64,000 nt of DNA, taken from assembly GCA_007922195.1 (NCBI GenBank), contig ML681997.1, forward strand, positions 14,643,267-14,707,266, read 5' to 3'. The DNA comes from Podocnemis expansa. Lineage: Eukaryota > Chordata > Testudines > Podocnemididae. The position numbers were made by a program, and so were the translations under genes. Under the pieces are notes generated by a model. It searched no databases, had not been told where the DNA came from, and saw only the letters and a program-made list of their open reading frames with translations. Positions 12,090 through 21,442 of this stretch are shown here, in pieces (position 1 is the first letter of the stretch; the number at the start of each line of letters is the position of its first letter).

Positions 12090-12560
12090 ACTTGTTAAGA
12101 AAGGACAGGCAGGAAAAAGGAGGTGTTACATTATAAATCAAGAATATATTCCCTAGTTCTGAGGTCTAGAAGGATGTGCAAGGCAGATCAGGGGAAAGTC
12201 TCTGGGTGAAGATAAAATGGAAGAGGGTATAGGGACAATGTCCTGGTACAAGCATAGTATAGACCATCAAATCAGAAAGAGGAGGTAGATGACGCATTTC
12301 TAGAACAAGTACACAAATCTCCAAAACAGAAGTCCTGGTGTTACTGGGGGGCTTTAACATTCAGACATCTATCAGAAAAATAATATGACAAACCACAAAA
12401 TTTCCAGTAAGATATTGGATTGCATTGGACACAATTCTTTTTTTCCCCCCAAGGACTGAAGGAAGTAACCAGGGGAATAGCTATTTTAGACTTGATTCTG
12501 ACCAATGGAGAGGAACTGGTAATGAATCTGAATGGTGAAAGTAATCATGAAATTAAAGAT
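12090..12560 (+). pseudogene. CR1 endonuclease-domain remnant
   Basis: The stretch AAGAAAGGACAGGCAGG onward, followed by GTGTTACTGGGGGGCTTTAACATTCAGACATC, corresponds to the APE-type endonuclease of CR1 ORF2; the latter piece encodes a G-x-F-N-I-Q motif in place of the usual GDFN-type catalytic segment. Stops break the frame. The APE endonuclease of active CR1 nicks target DNA to prime reverse transcription; this copy cannot function. Confidence 0.6.
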
Positions 12561-13545
12561 TGCATGATTCTAAGGTAAAGAATGGGTGAGAGCAGCAGAA
12601 AAAGGACAGTGGACTCAAAAACAAAAACAAAAACAAAAAAAAGAAAGAAAAGTCCTTAAGAAGCTCAGAGAATTTGTAAGCCAGGTCCCAGGGGCGGGGG
12701 GCGGGAGGGGTGGAATCTAAAAGAAAAAGGAGCTCAGGCTAGCTGACAGTTTCTGAAAAAGACAGTATTATAGGTTTAACAGTGAATTATACCAATGCAA
12801 AGGAAAGACAAAAAGAATAGTATGAAGCCAATCTGGCTTCATCAGAAGCTCTTTGATGGCCTGAAAATGAAAAACAAATCTGACAAAAAGTGGCAATATA
12901 GATGCATTGTCAAGGACAAATATAAAAGAATGCTTCCTGCATGTGGGCACAAAATCAGAAAAGTTAAGGTGCAAAATGAGTTACACCTAGCAGGGGACAT
13001 AAAAGGCAATATGGAAACATTCTTTAAATACATTAGGAGCAAGAAAAAGATGAAGGAAATTGTAGGTCTTCTGCCTAGTGGGGAATGAGAGCTAATAACA
13101 GATGACACCAGGAAAATTGAGGTCTTTAATTACTACTTTGCTTCAATTTTCATTAAAAAGATAAATTGTAGCAGATACTTAACACAATTAATATTAACTA
13201 AAAGGGAAAAGAATGGAAGCCAAAATAGAGAAAGAAAAGGTTAAGAATATTTAGATGACTTAGATGTATTCAAGTCATGAGGTCTAGAAGAAATTTACTC
13301 TAGGGTACTTAAGTAAGTAGCAGAAACAATCCCTGAACCAAGAGTGATTATCTCTGAGAACTTACAGAAGAAAGGTCCCGGAAAACCGGAGCAGAGCAAA
13401 ACATAGTATCTCTTTTTAAAAGGGGAGAAAAGAGGACCCATAGCTCTATACATTAGTCTACCTACCTTCAATAGGTGGAAAGATACTAGAAAAATTATTA
13501 AACAATCAATTTGTAAGCACTTAGGATAACAGGGTCATAAGTAAA

Positions 13546-14185
13546 ACAAACATGGAGTCCTGTGGCACGTGAAGGCTATGTCTTCACCTAAAGCTTAGTT
13601 TGGACTTGGCTAGTTCAAACTAAGTAGTACAAAAGTTAGTTTGAACAAAGCGCATTTTTTTAGTTCAAACTAACTTTTAGTTCAAACTAGCTGTGCTTTT
13701 TTTAGTTCAGACTAACTTTTTAGGTTGAACTAAAAAAGCACAGCTAGTTCGAACTAACGTCTAGTTCAGACTTATTTAGGTTGAACTAGCATGTCTCCAT
13801 TGGGCTAGTTGAAACTAAAAATGCAAATTAGTTTGAACTAAGCAGTTAGTCTGGACTAACCAGCTGAACTAACTATTTCAAACTAAGCTTTGCTAATATT
13901 TTAGTTAGAACTAGGCAAAGCCTAGTTTAGACAGGGTTCAAATTAATTCGGGTTATGCTTGCTTAGTCTTAAATAAATGTGCTCATGTAGATATAGCCTT
14001 AAAGACTAACAAATTTATTTATTGCATGAGCTTTTGTGGAAGAAAATCCCACTTTGTCAGATGCCTGAAGATGGATAATTACAGAATGGGAGGAAAATAA
14101 ATGAAGGGAAGTGTAAGTCATAGGATCAGGTCAGATTGTTACAGCAAATCAGAGCAATTGTTTAGATTCAAACACTGGAAAACAT
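13546..14185 (-). mobile_element. PLE tail (minus sense), split by a MITE
   Basis: Contains GGAGTCCTGTGGCAC, then after the MITE AAAGACTAACAAATTTATT, GCATGAGCTTTTGTGG, and a stretch to about 14,185 (ATAGGATCAGGTCA, ACAGCAAATCAGAGCA). All of these are colinear with the 3' end of the PLE at 19.04-19.3 kb. It lies inside CR1 sequence on both sides. AAAACA occurs near both edges and may be a short TSD remnant. Confidence 0.8.
13574..13998. mobile_element. MITE, AGTTCGAACT-word subfamily, nested in the PLE tail
   Basis: Begins GGCTATGTCTTCACC and ends GTAGATATAGCC. It is filled with TAGTTCAAACTA / TAGTTCGAACTA words, most decayed to CAAA or TGAA forms. Flanks are TGAA (left) and TTAA (right) where an intact PLE tail reads CTTTAAAGAC, so the insertion site was a TTAA-like tetranucleotide that was duplicated. 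Confidence 0.85.
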
Positions 14186-14722
14186 CATACAGAGGAAGTT
14201 CTCTGATGGAGAACTGTGTTTACTTCTGGGCTCAACACTTCAGGAAAGATGTGGACAAATTGGACACAGTCCAGAGAAGAGCAACAAAAACTGAGGAAAG
14301 ATTTAGAAGACTTGATTTATAAGGGAAAGATTAAAAAACTTGGCAAGTTTAGTCTTGAGGAAAGAAGACTGGAATTGGGGTTGGCAGGACCTCATGAAAA
14401 AGTCTTCAAATATATTATGGACTGTTGGAAAGAAGACTGAGATCAATTGTTTTCCATTCCAGAGAAGGTAAGACAAAAGGTAATTGGGTTAATCTACAAC
14501 AAAGGAGATTTAGGTTGGATATTTGGAAAAAACTTTTCTAAATATAAGAATAATCAATCACTGGAATAGGTTTCCAAGGAAGGTTATAGAGGTTTTTAAG
14601 AACAGATTAGATAAACACCTGTTAGGGATTATTGAGGTTTACTTCATTCTACCTCAGTTCAAGAGTCTAGACTAGCTGCCCTCTTAAGGAACCTACATTT
14701 ACATTTCTGTGATTCTACGGCA

Positions 14723-16440
14723 CCTTTTCTAGGCCTCCAGGATGGGCCCAGTCAAGCCACAGAGTGCACATAGGCCCTGAAATGCTTGGTCCACCCTTTC
14801 ATATCTAATATCTTTATCCTGTTAGTTCAGACTGAACTAAAGTGGTATGTTGGGAGCAGCTGGAGCTCAAAGGCCTACAGGTCTTGCACTGCACAGTAAT
14901 TTTATGTTTTCACATAGCCACTTCTCCTTGGCTGGCTTGTCAGCTCTCCCCCAAGGGCTCCTCCTTTGCTCCCCACCAGTCAGTGTGTTTCTTTTCCACT
15001 GTACGCAGCTGGTATGCTGCTCCTCTCCAAGGCTGACTAGTTCAGCTGCACCTGCTAGGCATGAATCAGTTAGCCAGCTAATTCTTAGGGTCCCCTTACC
15101 ACCTGCTAGCTAGCCTCATTGCATCTCCTCATCTGCTTCCTTCCTGCATGGTTGCCTCTCCAAAACAATACACTCAAAAACACAGAGGGTCTAGATTTTA
15201 AGCATCTATCAGTTAGTAAGGCACAATCCATGAGATATTTCCTTTGCCTTTCCCCCCAATACTGTTGTAAAAAGACAATACAAAAGAAAGCTATGTTGCA
15301 TTTTCACCAATCCTCACCTTAAAACCACTATGACATGGCATTAAAGCCCCCCATGAAAGGGCACATCTTATGTACCTGATCCTGCCTCATTGACGTCAAT
15401 GGATTTTTTTGTCATTGATCTCAGTGGATATAGGCTCCAGCCTGATATCTCTTAAGTCCCCTGAATCATTCTAGAGAACAATATTAGCACTGGGTTTCAA
15501 TCTGATCTCTGAAGTTTCCTTGGCTTTTGTGGATTTTAACTCATGCCTCACTATTCCTTTAATGGACTCTTTTTTCTTTTTCCTTTAATATATGACACCT
15601 ACAATTTGGAAAGCTATAAAAATGAATACAGATGAAATATTAGAGAGAGGCCACGTGAAATAGGTGCAAACAAGTAGGCTCTTACAGCCTTAAATAGGTC
15701 TTCAAACTGCTTTCATATGTGCTCTGTCATCGTGCCGCAGAAATTGATCCATTGACAAAATTGGTCAATTTAAATTCAAAAGTCCCAGTTCCCCACTACA
15801 TTCTGCATCACACAGGATTTATGTAGCTAGAGATGTGTGATGTTAGGTGTCTCAAATTTCTTTTTTAAAGCATAAGATATAATATTTCTGCAGCCCATAT
15901 TTTGAATCATTTTTTCCCCAATTAAATGCTAGAATGTCTGGAGCTGATGCTTCTAACATTCAGGAGTGACATGGGTCATCTGTGTTGTTATCATGCCAAA
16001 ACTCAGGTTAAAATGTAATTTAACTTCAAATTAGGGCTTGTAGGCAAAAAGCAGCATTTGGGGGTCTACTTTGTATTCTGTGAAATTTCTTCTAGTGGCT
16101 GGTTGTGATGGATGGTTTTACTGTGGTCTGGGCCTGGGGTCAACTAATGGAAAGTTTGTGTGGGAAAGAAAACTGAACAGCTGCACACATAGCAGTGGAG
16201 AAGCAAAGGCAATGGCATGCATAGAAGAGCAGGCTGATTTTATATACTTGACTTGATTCTAGATCAGAAATTTCGATCCCTCCTTTCTTTGAACTGACAG
16301 TTCCACATATCTCACACTTTTTTATAAAATAAGTGGTTCCTGAGATCTCTTTGTAGCCTATAATATTTACATATCTATTGCCAAGAATAGGCTGTCTAAT
16401 GGATTCCTTTATCTCTGCCTGGTATAAAGAATAACAGAGG
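14723..16440. other. Mostly unassigned; one small palindromic repeat
   Basis: No gene recognised. At about 15,375-15,450 a short palindromic stretch (CCTGATCCTGCC, ATTGACGTCAATGG, AGGCTCCAGCCTGA) resembles other small foldback repeats in the window (see 37,562 and 50,085). Confidence 0.4.
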
Positions 16441-16444
16441 ATAC

Positions 16445-17012
16445 CAATGTTGCTATTCAGGAGGAGGGGAAAGCCAGAGCAGGTGGTTCAGTATTAGCAA
16501 ATGAGAACAGTGCTAAGAGTTGAGGTAGATGACTTTGAAACAGACCTTGATAAATTTATGGGGATGATAGTCTGATGGGAAGGCCTAGTTTGGTAATTGA
16601 CCGATTTTTGACCGCTGATGGTGCATTCACCAGTGATCTGAGAAGAGACATTAGATAGGAGGGGTTCTGAGTTACTACAGAGAATTCTTTCTTGGGTAAC
16701 TGGCTAGTGAGACTTGCTCACATGCTCGGTTTCTGATTGCCATATTTGGGGTCAGGAAGGAATTTTCACCCAAGGCAGACTGGCAAGGGTTCTAGGGCTT
16801 TTTCACCTTCCTCTGTAGCATGGGGCGTGGCTCACCTGCCAATGGATTCTCTGTACTTTAAAGTCTTTAAGTCATGATTTGAGTCATAGGTTAGAGATTT
16901 ATTACAGGAGTGGGTGGGTGAGGTTCTGTGGCCTGCACTGTGCAGGAGATCAGACTAGATGGTCATATCGGTCCCTTCTGATGTTAGAATGTATGAATCT
17001 ATGAGATGTAAT
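16445..17012 (+). mobile_element. CR1-type LINE 3' end
   Basis: Sense-strand 3' region: GGGGTCAGGAAGGAATTTT, GGCAGACTGGCAAGGG, TTACAGGAGTGGGTGGGTGAG, CTGCACTGTGCAGGAG, GATCAGACTAGATGGTCAT and a GAATCTATGAGA tail. I recall this as the common turtle CR1-like LINE end whose tail is also used by tortoise tRNA-derived SINEs; that link is from memory. It supports the turtle assignment. Confidence 0.75.
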
Positions 17013-17400
17013 ATTGCAACTGCTGTGAACTATAGAATCCACCCCAGGGTGTATTATAAATTGGGATGAACAAAGTGAAAAATCTTATCCATAGCATTTG
17101 CATCTATGAATCAGTGCTGCCTATGCTTTCCATATACAGCACTTTTAGTTTTTAAAATGAACTGTGGTGTTTGACAACCTGCACAGCAAAGACATACTTA
17201 TTGTGCTCTTTGTACTTTCTTGCTCTCTTTCTTAATCTACAGTCAGAGAGTCATTCACATAGGTGGTATATGGTGGATCTTGGAAAACGGAGACATTACT
17301 CTTCATCTTAGCACTACAAGGGTTAAAGCAGAGAATATCCCCTGCCCCAAGTGTATTACTTAGAATAAAAAGAAAAATGGTTAACAGGGGTTAAAATATA
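17013..17400. other. Unassigned non-coding sequence
   Basis: No feature recognised. Confidence 0.4.
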
Positions 17401-18240
17401 ATTTGGTGGGCCTCAGAACCCTCCTAAATTGGCGGGTCCTCTTCATGCTGATCTGATCTCCCCTCATACTGGTCCTTGCGGCCCTCACACACCCCAGCTA
17501 CTGCCCCCCAAACTCCTGTCCCCCACCCCAGCTACTTCCCCAGCTACCATCCCCCAAACACTTGCCCCCTCCCCAGCTACTGCCCTTCACACACCTACCC
17601 CCACCCTAGCTACTGCCCCCTGAATGCCAGCCCCCCCAGCTCCAGCCCCCCATGCCAGCTACTGCTCCTGGCTGCTGTCTGGCCACTGGTCCCCCCACCC
17701 CTTCCCAACCCCCCTGCCATGCCACACCACCATTCCCCACTGCCCCAGGCCAGCTGCCTCCCCCGCACCCTTTCCCCACCAGGCCAAATCATGTACCCAT
17801 GTACCCCACCCCAGGGCCCCCTCACCTGGCCGCAGTGCTGAGCGGCTGCAGCCCTGACCCAAGCCTGGGCTGAGGCTCCAGTCCTGAGCTGGTTCTGACA
17901 GAGCATGCTCAGTCTCTGAGCATGCTCAGAGAGAACAAGCTCAGGGCAGGAGATTTAAAATCTCCCAGCTGGAGCAGCTCCCCTGCCTTGCTGGAATGTG
18001 CCTGAATGGTGTTCCGGGGCCTGCTATTTTTAGGGCCTCCACATTTCAGGTGACCCAGAAAACAGAAAATGGAAACAGAATGCTGCGCTCTGGGGCCCAC
18101 TGTTTTTAAATGGTGGGCCCCAGAACACAGCGTTCTGGCTCCATTTTCTATTTTTGGGGGCCCTGGAATGCTGAATCCCTAAAAATAGCAGGCCCCGGAA
18201 CTCCATTCTGGTGCGTTCCAGCTTACTTTAACACTTGATG
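17400..18240. repeat. GC-rich repeat with C-rich tandem array and inverted arms
   Basis: At about 17,490-17,660 short degenerate repeats read CCCCAGCTACTGCCCCCC. At 18,010-18,200 an inverted pair, TTCCGGGGCCTGCTATTTTT and its near complement ending in GCAGGCCCCGGAA, surrounds the near-palindrome GGGCCCACTG...TGGTGGGCCC. Similar pieces (CCCTGGAATGC, CCTAAAAATAG, TTCCAGC(A/T)TACTTT) occur in the hAT element at 38,956-39,246, so this is probably a related DNA transposon. Its ends were not found. The stop-free frames on both strands are compositional. Confidence 0.5.
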
Positions 18241-18384
18241 GTTAATGAAGATCTCTGTGGGAAGGCCCAGAAGGCAGAAAATAATTGCACCATTTGATAC
18301 ACACAGTGCTCCAAACTTTGGTCTAACAGGTCAGGAAACTTCACATCAACTCTGCAGCTTTAAAATGATGTGAAACAAACAAGG

Positions 18385-19042
18385 AGTCCGGTTGTACTTA
18401 AAGACTAACAAATATATTTATTGCTTGAGCCTTCATGGGTTAAATCTGACATTATCAGATGCATGAAATAGAAACTACAGTATGTAAGGGAATACAGAAA
18501 TGTAGTAAAGGATAAGTCACAAGGTCAGTTCAGACTTTTTCAGTAAATAAAGCAAGTTGTTTTGATTCAATCAGTGTGAAACAAGACAGGAAGGTGGAAA
18601 GGTTAAAAAAGGAGGAAATCACCTTTTGTAATGAGAGAGCCAGCCCAAATCTCAATTCAGACCTAATTTAATGGTGTCAAATTTGCATATGAGCACCTTG
18701 TGACTTACCCTTCACTACATTCTATATTCCCTTACATCAGGGATCTCAAACTCAAATTACCCTGAGGGCTGCATGAGGACTAATGCAGGGCCACATGAGG
18801 ACTAGTATGTTAGCCCGAGGACTGCACTACTGAAACCTTTTCATACAATGCTATTGCAAATGTCTGTAACAATAGTGTCATTGTGTGCCACAGGAAATAG
18901 CTATAGGGGCTGCATTTGACCCGTGGACTGCATGTTTGAGACCCCTGCCTTACATAGTGTGGTTTCCATTTCATGCATCTGATGAAGTGGGATTTAATCC
19001 ATGAAAGTTCATGCAATAAATATATTTGTTAGTCTTTAAGTC
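18385..19042. mobile_element. Inverted pair of PLE tails with a hAT in the right arm
   Basis: The left arm (18,385-about 18,523) is a minus-sense PLE tail (GGAGTCC, AAAGACTAACAAATAT, TCAGATGCATGAAAT, ATAAGTCACAAGGT). The right arm (about 18,700-19,042, minus the hAT) is the same sequence in plus sense (ACCTTGTGACTTACCC, TTTCATGCATCTGATGAAG, TTGTTAGTCTTTAAG). Arms of about 140-170 bp face each other around a spacer. A hAT at 18,738-18,947 interrupts the right arm. The right end abuts the full PLE that follows. Confidence 0.8.
18738..18947. mobile_element. Short hAT element, family B, 210 bp
   Basis: Perfect 8-bp TSD CCTTACAT at 18,730-18,737 and 18,948-18,955. Ends are CAGGGATCTCAAACTC and GTTTGAGACCCCTG, inverted. 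Non-coding. The same family is at 38,023-38,910. Confidence 0.92.
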
Positions 19043-19306
19043 AATTTCAGAAGGGATAGCCGTGTTAGTCTAGTCCAATAAAAAAACAACAAGGAGTTGT
19101 GTGGCACTTTAAGACTTAACAGATTTATTTTTTGCATGAGCTTTTGTGGGAGAAGATGCCACTTCCTCAGATGCTTCGAAAATGGGTGAACTTACAGAAA
19201 GGAATGAAACTAAATGCAAGGGGGTGTAAAACATAGGATCAGGTCATACAGTAACAGCAAATCAGAGCAGTTTTCAGGTTCAAACCATGGGAAGCCTGAA
19301 GTCAAA

Positions 19307-19760
19307 TTACCTTTTGTAATGGGAAAAGAACCCATAGTCTCGATTAAGTCCTGCTTTCACAGAATTTAGCTTCCATATTAATTCGAGTTCAGCTGTTTCT
19401 CTTTGAAGTCTTGATGTCCCAGCTACATCTCTAATGACAGTCGTTAACAAATCAGTCACTGAGTGATTAGGAAGATGGAAGTGCTCAGCAACTGGTTTTT
19501 TTTGTTTTTTGATTTCTGATATCAGCTCTGTGCTCATTCAGCCTCTTACGCAGCGATCTTCCTGTTTGTCTAATATATAAGGTGTTGGGGCATTTCTTGC
19601 ACATGATGGCATAGACCACATTAGTAGATGAGCAGGTAAATGAGCCTTTGATGGAGTAGCAGGCTTGATTAGGACTTATAATGGTATCTGTAGTGCAGAT
19701 ATGTGGGCAGACTTGGCAGCGTGGTTTGTTGCAGGGGTGTGTGCCTGCTTCAATGTTTCT
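19307..19760 (-). pseudogene. PLE GIY-YIG endonuclease remnant
   Basis: On the minus strand a Cys-rich segment CNKPRCQVCPH is followed by VVYAIMCKKCPNTLYIRQTG and RSLRKRLNEHRADI, the GIY-YIG core with its helix. The frame then shifts in an A-run near 19,500 and continues as PVAEHFHLPNHSVTDL to a stop at 19,307. The second signature reads YIR where YIG is expected, a change at a highly conserved glycine. In active PLEs this nuclease nicks target DNA. The domain is downstream of RT, as expected. Confidence 0.88.
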
Positions 19761-19981
19761 GTTGTTAGATCTGTAGTTGCTGGTATCTGTTTAAGATTAG
19801 GGGGCTGCCTATAAGCAAGGAGGGGTCTGTCTCCTAATGCTTGAGAGAGAGAGGGATCATTTTTTAGAATAGGCTGTAGGTCCTTAATGATCTGTTGCAG
19901 AGGTCTGACTTGAGGGTTGTATGTGGTGACTAGTGGTGTTCTGTTGCATTCTTTCTTGGGTCTCTCCTGTAGTAGATGACT

Positions 19982-20880
19982 TCATGGAACCCGTCTAGCT
20001 CTGTCAATTTGTTTTCTTACTTCCCCAGGTGGGTACTGTAGTTTCAAGAATGCTTGATAGAGATCCTCAAGATGTCTGTCACTGTTTGAGGGATCAGAGC
20101 AGATGCAGTTATATCTTAGGGCTTGGCTGTAGACAATGGATCGTGTGGTATGTTTAGGATGGAAGCTTGAAGGATGTAGGTAACTATACCGATCAGTAGG
20201 TTTTTGGTATAGGGTGGCGCTGATGCATCTATCCCTGATTTGTACTGTAGTGTCAAGAAAGTGGATCTCCTGTGTGGAGTGTTCCAGGCTCACTTTGATG
20301 GTGTTGTGGAAATTATTGAAATCTCTGTGAAAATCTTCAAGAGCATCCCTGCCATGTGTCCAGATGATAAAGATGTCATCAATGTAGCGCAGGTAAAGAA
20401 GAGGTGTCTTGGGATGAGACTTGAGGAAACATTGTTCTAAGTCACCCATAAAGATGTTGGCATATTGTGGGGCCATGCAGGTGCCCATAGCAGTGCCACT
20501 GATTTGGAGATATGAAATGATCCTCAAATCTGAAGTGGTTGTGGGTGAGTACAAAGTCGCAAAGTTCAGGCACAAGCTGCACTGTGGCATCATCTGGGAT
20601 GGTTCTTCTAATAGCTTGTAATCCATCCTTGTGTGGGATGCTGGTGTAGAGAGCTTCTACATCCATAGTGGCCAGAATGGTGTTTTCAGGAAGTTCTCCA
20701 ATGGACTGTATTTTCCTCAGGAAGTCCGTGGTGTCTTGAAGATAGCTGGGGATGTTGATAACATAGGGTCTGAGGAGGGAGTCCACATAGCCAGATAGGC
20801 CGGCAGTAAGAGTTCCAGTGCCTGAGATGATGGGGCATCCAGGGTTTCCTTTTTTATGGATTTGAGGTAGTAGATAGTCC
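19982..20880 (-). pseudogene. PLE reverse transcriptase remnant
   Basis: Read on the minus strand from 20,880: an N-terminal YLLPQIHKKGNPG motif, the first catalytic block TMDVEALYTSIPH (about 20,638-20,675), SGTAMGT and MAPQYANIFM (about 20,440-20,510), and the catalytic RYIDD box (20,363-20,392), followed by FLDTT and YRSYLH-type thumb sequence (RYSYLHPSSF) and SQALRYN. Both aspartate-bearing motifs are intact. A frameshift near 20,510-20,560 splits the domain into two frames (21,311-20,442 and 20,626-19,982), and a stop follows RARRVP at 19,982. The RT N-terminus is missing. In intact PLEs the enzyme copies element RNA at the target. Confidence 0.9.
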
Positions 20881-21442
20881 CTGGCCAGGGTGCTGAGTGG
20901 GGTGCAGGGGATCGGAGGGTGGCCCAGCCAGCTTCCCTCCCACTTCCCTTTGCTGGGAGCAGGGTGGGATGGGAGCCTCAGCCCCCTTTGCCCCCCTACC
21001 CCTGTCAAGGGGAAGGTGGGGAAGCCGGCTGGGGATGCCCCCAAGCCCGGGGCACCCCGCCCCCAGGCTTCTCCCGCCCCCCCCACATCTCCTGCTGGGC
21101 AGGGGGGAAGCCCACCTGCGCCTACCAGGAGCTGCGCGGGGGCAGGAGAAGCCCCCCTGCGCCCAACAGGAGCCACGGGGGGGCAGGAGAAGCCTCCCCG
21201 CTCCTGGCAGGAGCCGTGGGGGGGAGGGGAAGCCTGGGGGCGGGGCCTCCCTGGCCCAGCACAGGGCCTCCCCCCCCCTCCTATTTCGAAATAGCATGTC
21301 ACAGTGGACATGCTATTTCAATTCCCTCCTTTTTCCTTATTTCAAAATAGCTTTTTGTTACTTCAGAATAAGGTCTTTATTTCAAAACAGCTTGTTTCGA
21401 AACTGCTTATTTCGAAACAAGGGCTTGTGTGTGGACATAGCC
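20881..21442. mobile_element. Partial MITE, TTTCGAAA-word subfamily, joined to the PLE
   Basis: The right end reads GTGTGGACATAGCC (ending 21,442), preceded by ATTTCGAAAT, GTTTCGAAAC and GCATGTC...GACATGC words. The GC-rich core (20,890-21,290) ends at CCCTGGCCAGGGTGCTGAG, a phrase also present in the core of the 38 kb relative (about 38,435-38,485). The left half is missing: the MITE is cut where PLE RT sequence begins. An open frame from 21,311 to 20,442 (minus) runs from MITE core into PLE RT and is a chimera by position, not evidence of a gene. Confidence 0.75.

Larger units (their letters stand above)
11880..14722 (+). mobile_element. Long degenerate CR1 LINE, interrupted by a PLE tail
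   Basis: Sense-strand CR1 remnants run from the endonuclease region (about 11,900-12,500) through the segment before RT (about 12,560-13,540) to the post-RT region and tail (about 14,190-14,720). Readable pieces include a frame at 12,795-13,088 with KGNMETFFKYIRSKK, and post-RT DNA such as AGATGTGGACAAATTGGA and CCAGAGAAGAGCAACAAAAA. The RT catalytic core is absent. The gap coincides with the PLE tail at about 13,546-14,185, which suggests a deletion at or after that insertion. Many stops and frameshifts make it inactive. Confidence 0.8.
19043..20880 (-). mobile_element. Penelope-like element (PLE), 5' truncated
   Basis: A minus-strand retroelement with reverse transcriptase followed by a GIY-YIG endonuclease, the domain order that defines endonuclease-bearing Penelope-like elements. 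The 3' tail (minus sense CTCCCACAAAAGCTCATGC, GTGCCACACAACTCCTTGTT, CTAGACTAACACGGCTATCC) ends near 19,043 and is the source sequence of the tails scattered through this window. The 5' side stops at about 20,880, where it meets a MITE. Frameshifts within RT and within the endonuclease, and a stop between them, make it inactive. Related full-length elements would supply its proteins in trans. Confidence 0.9.

Noticed and set aside
12795..13088. 97-codon frame as a host gene
   Set aside because: Matches the CR1 ORF2 region before RT (KGNMETFFKYIRSKK) within a longer CR1 remnant.
19043..20880. Telomerase or other cellular reverse transcriptase
   Set aside because: GIY-YIG endonuclease downstream and a multicopy tail identify it as a Penelope-like element.
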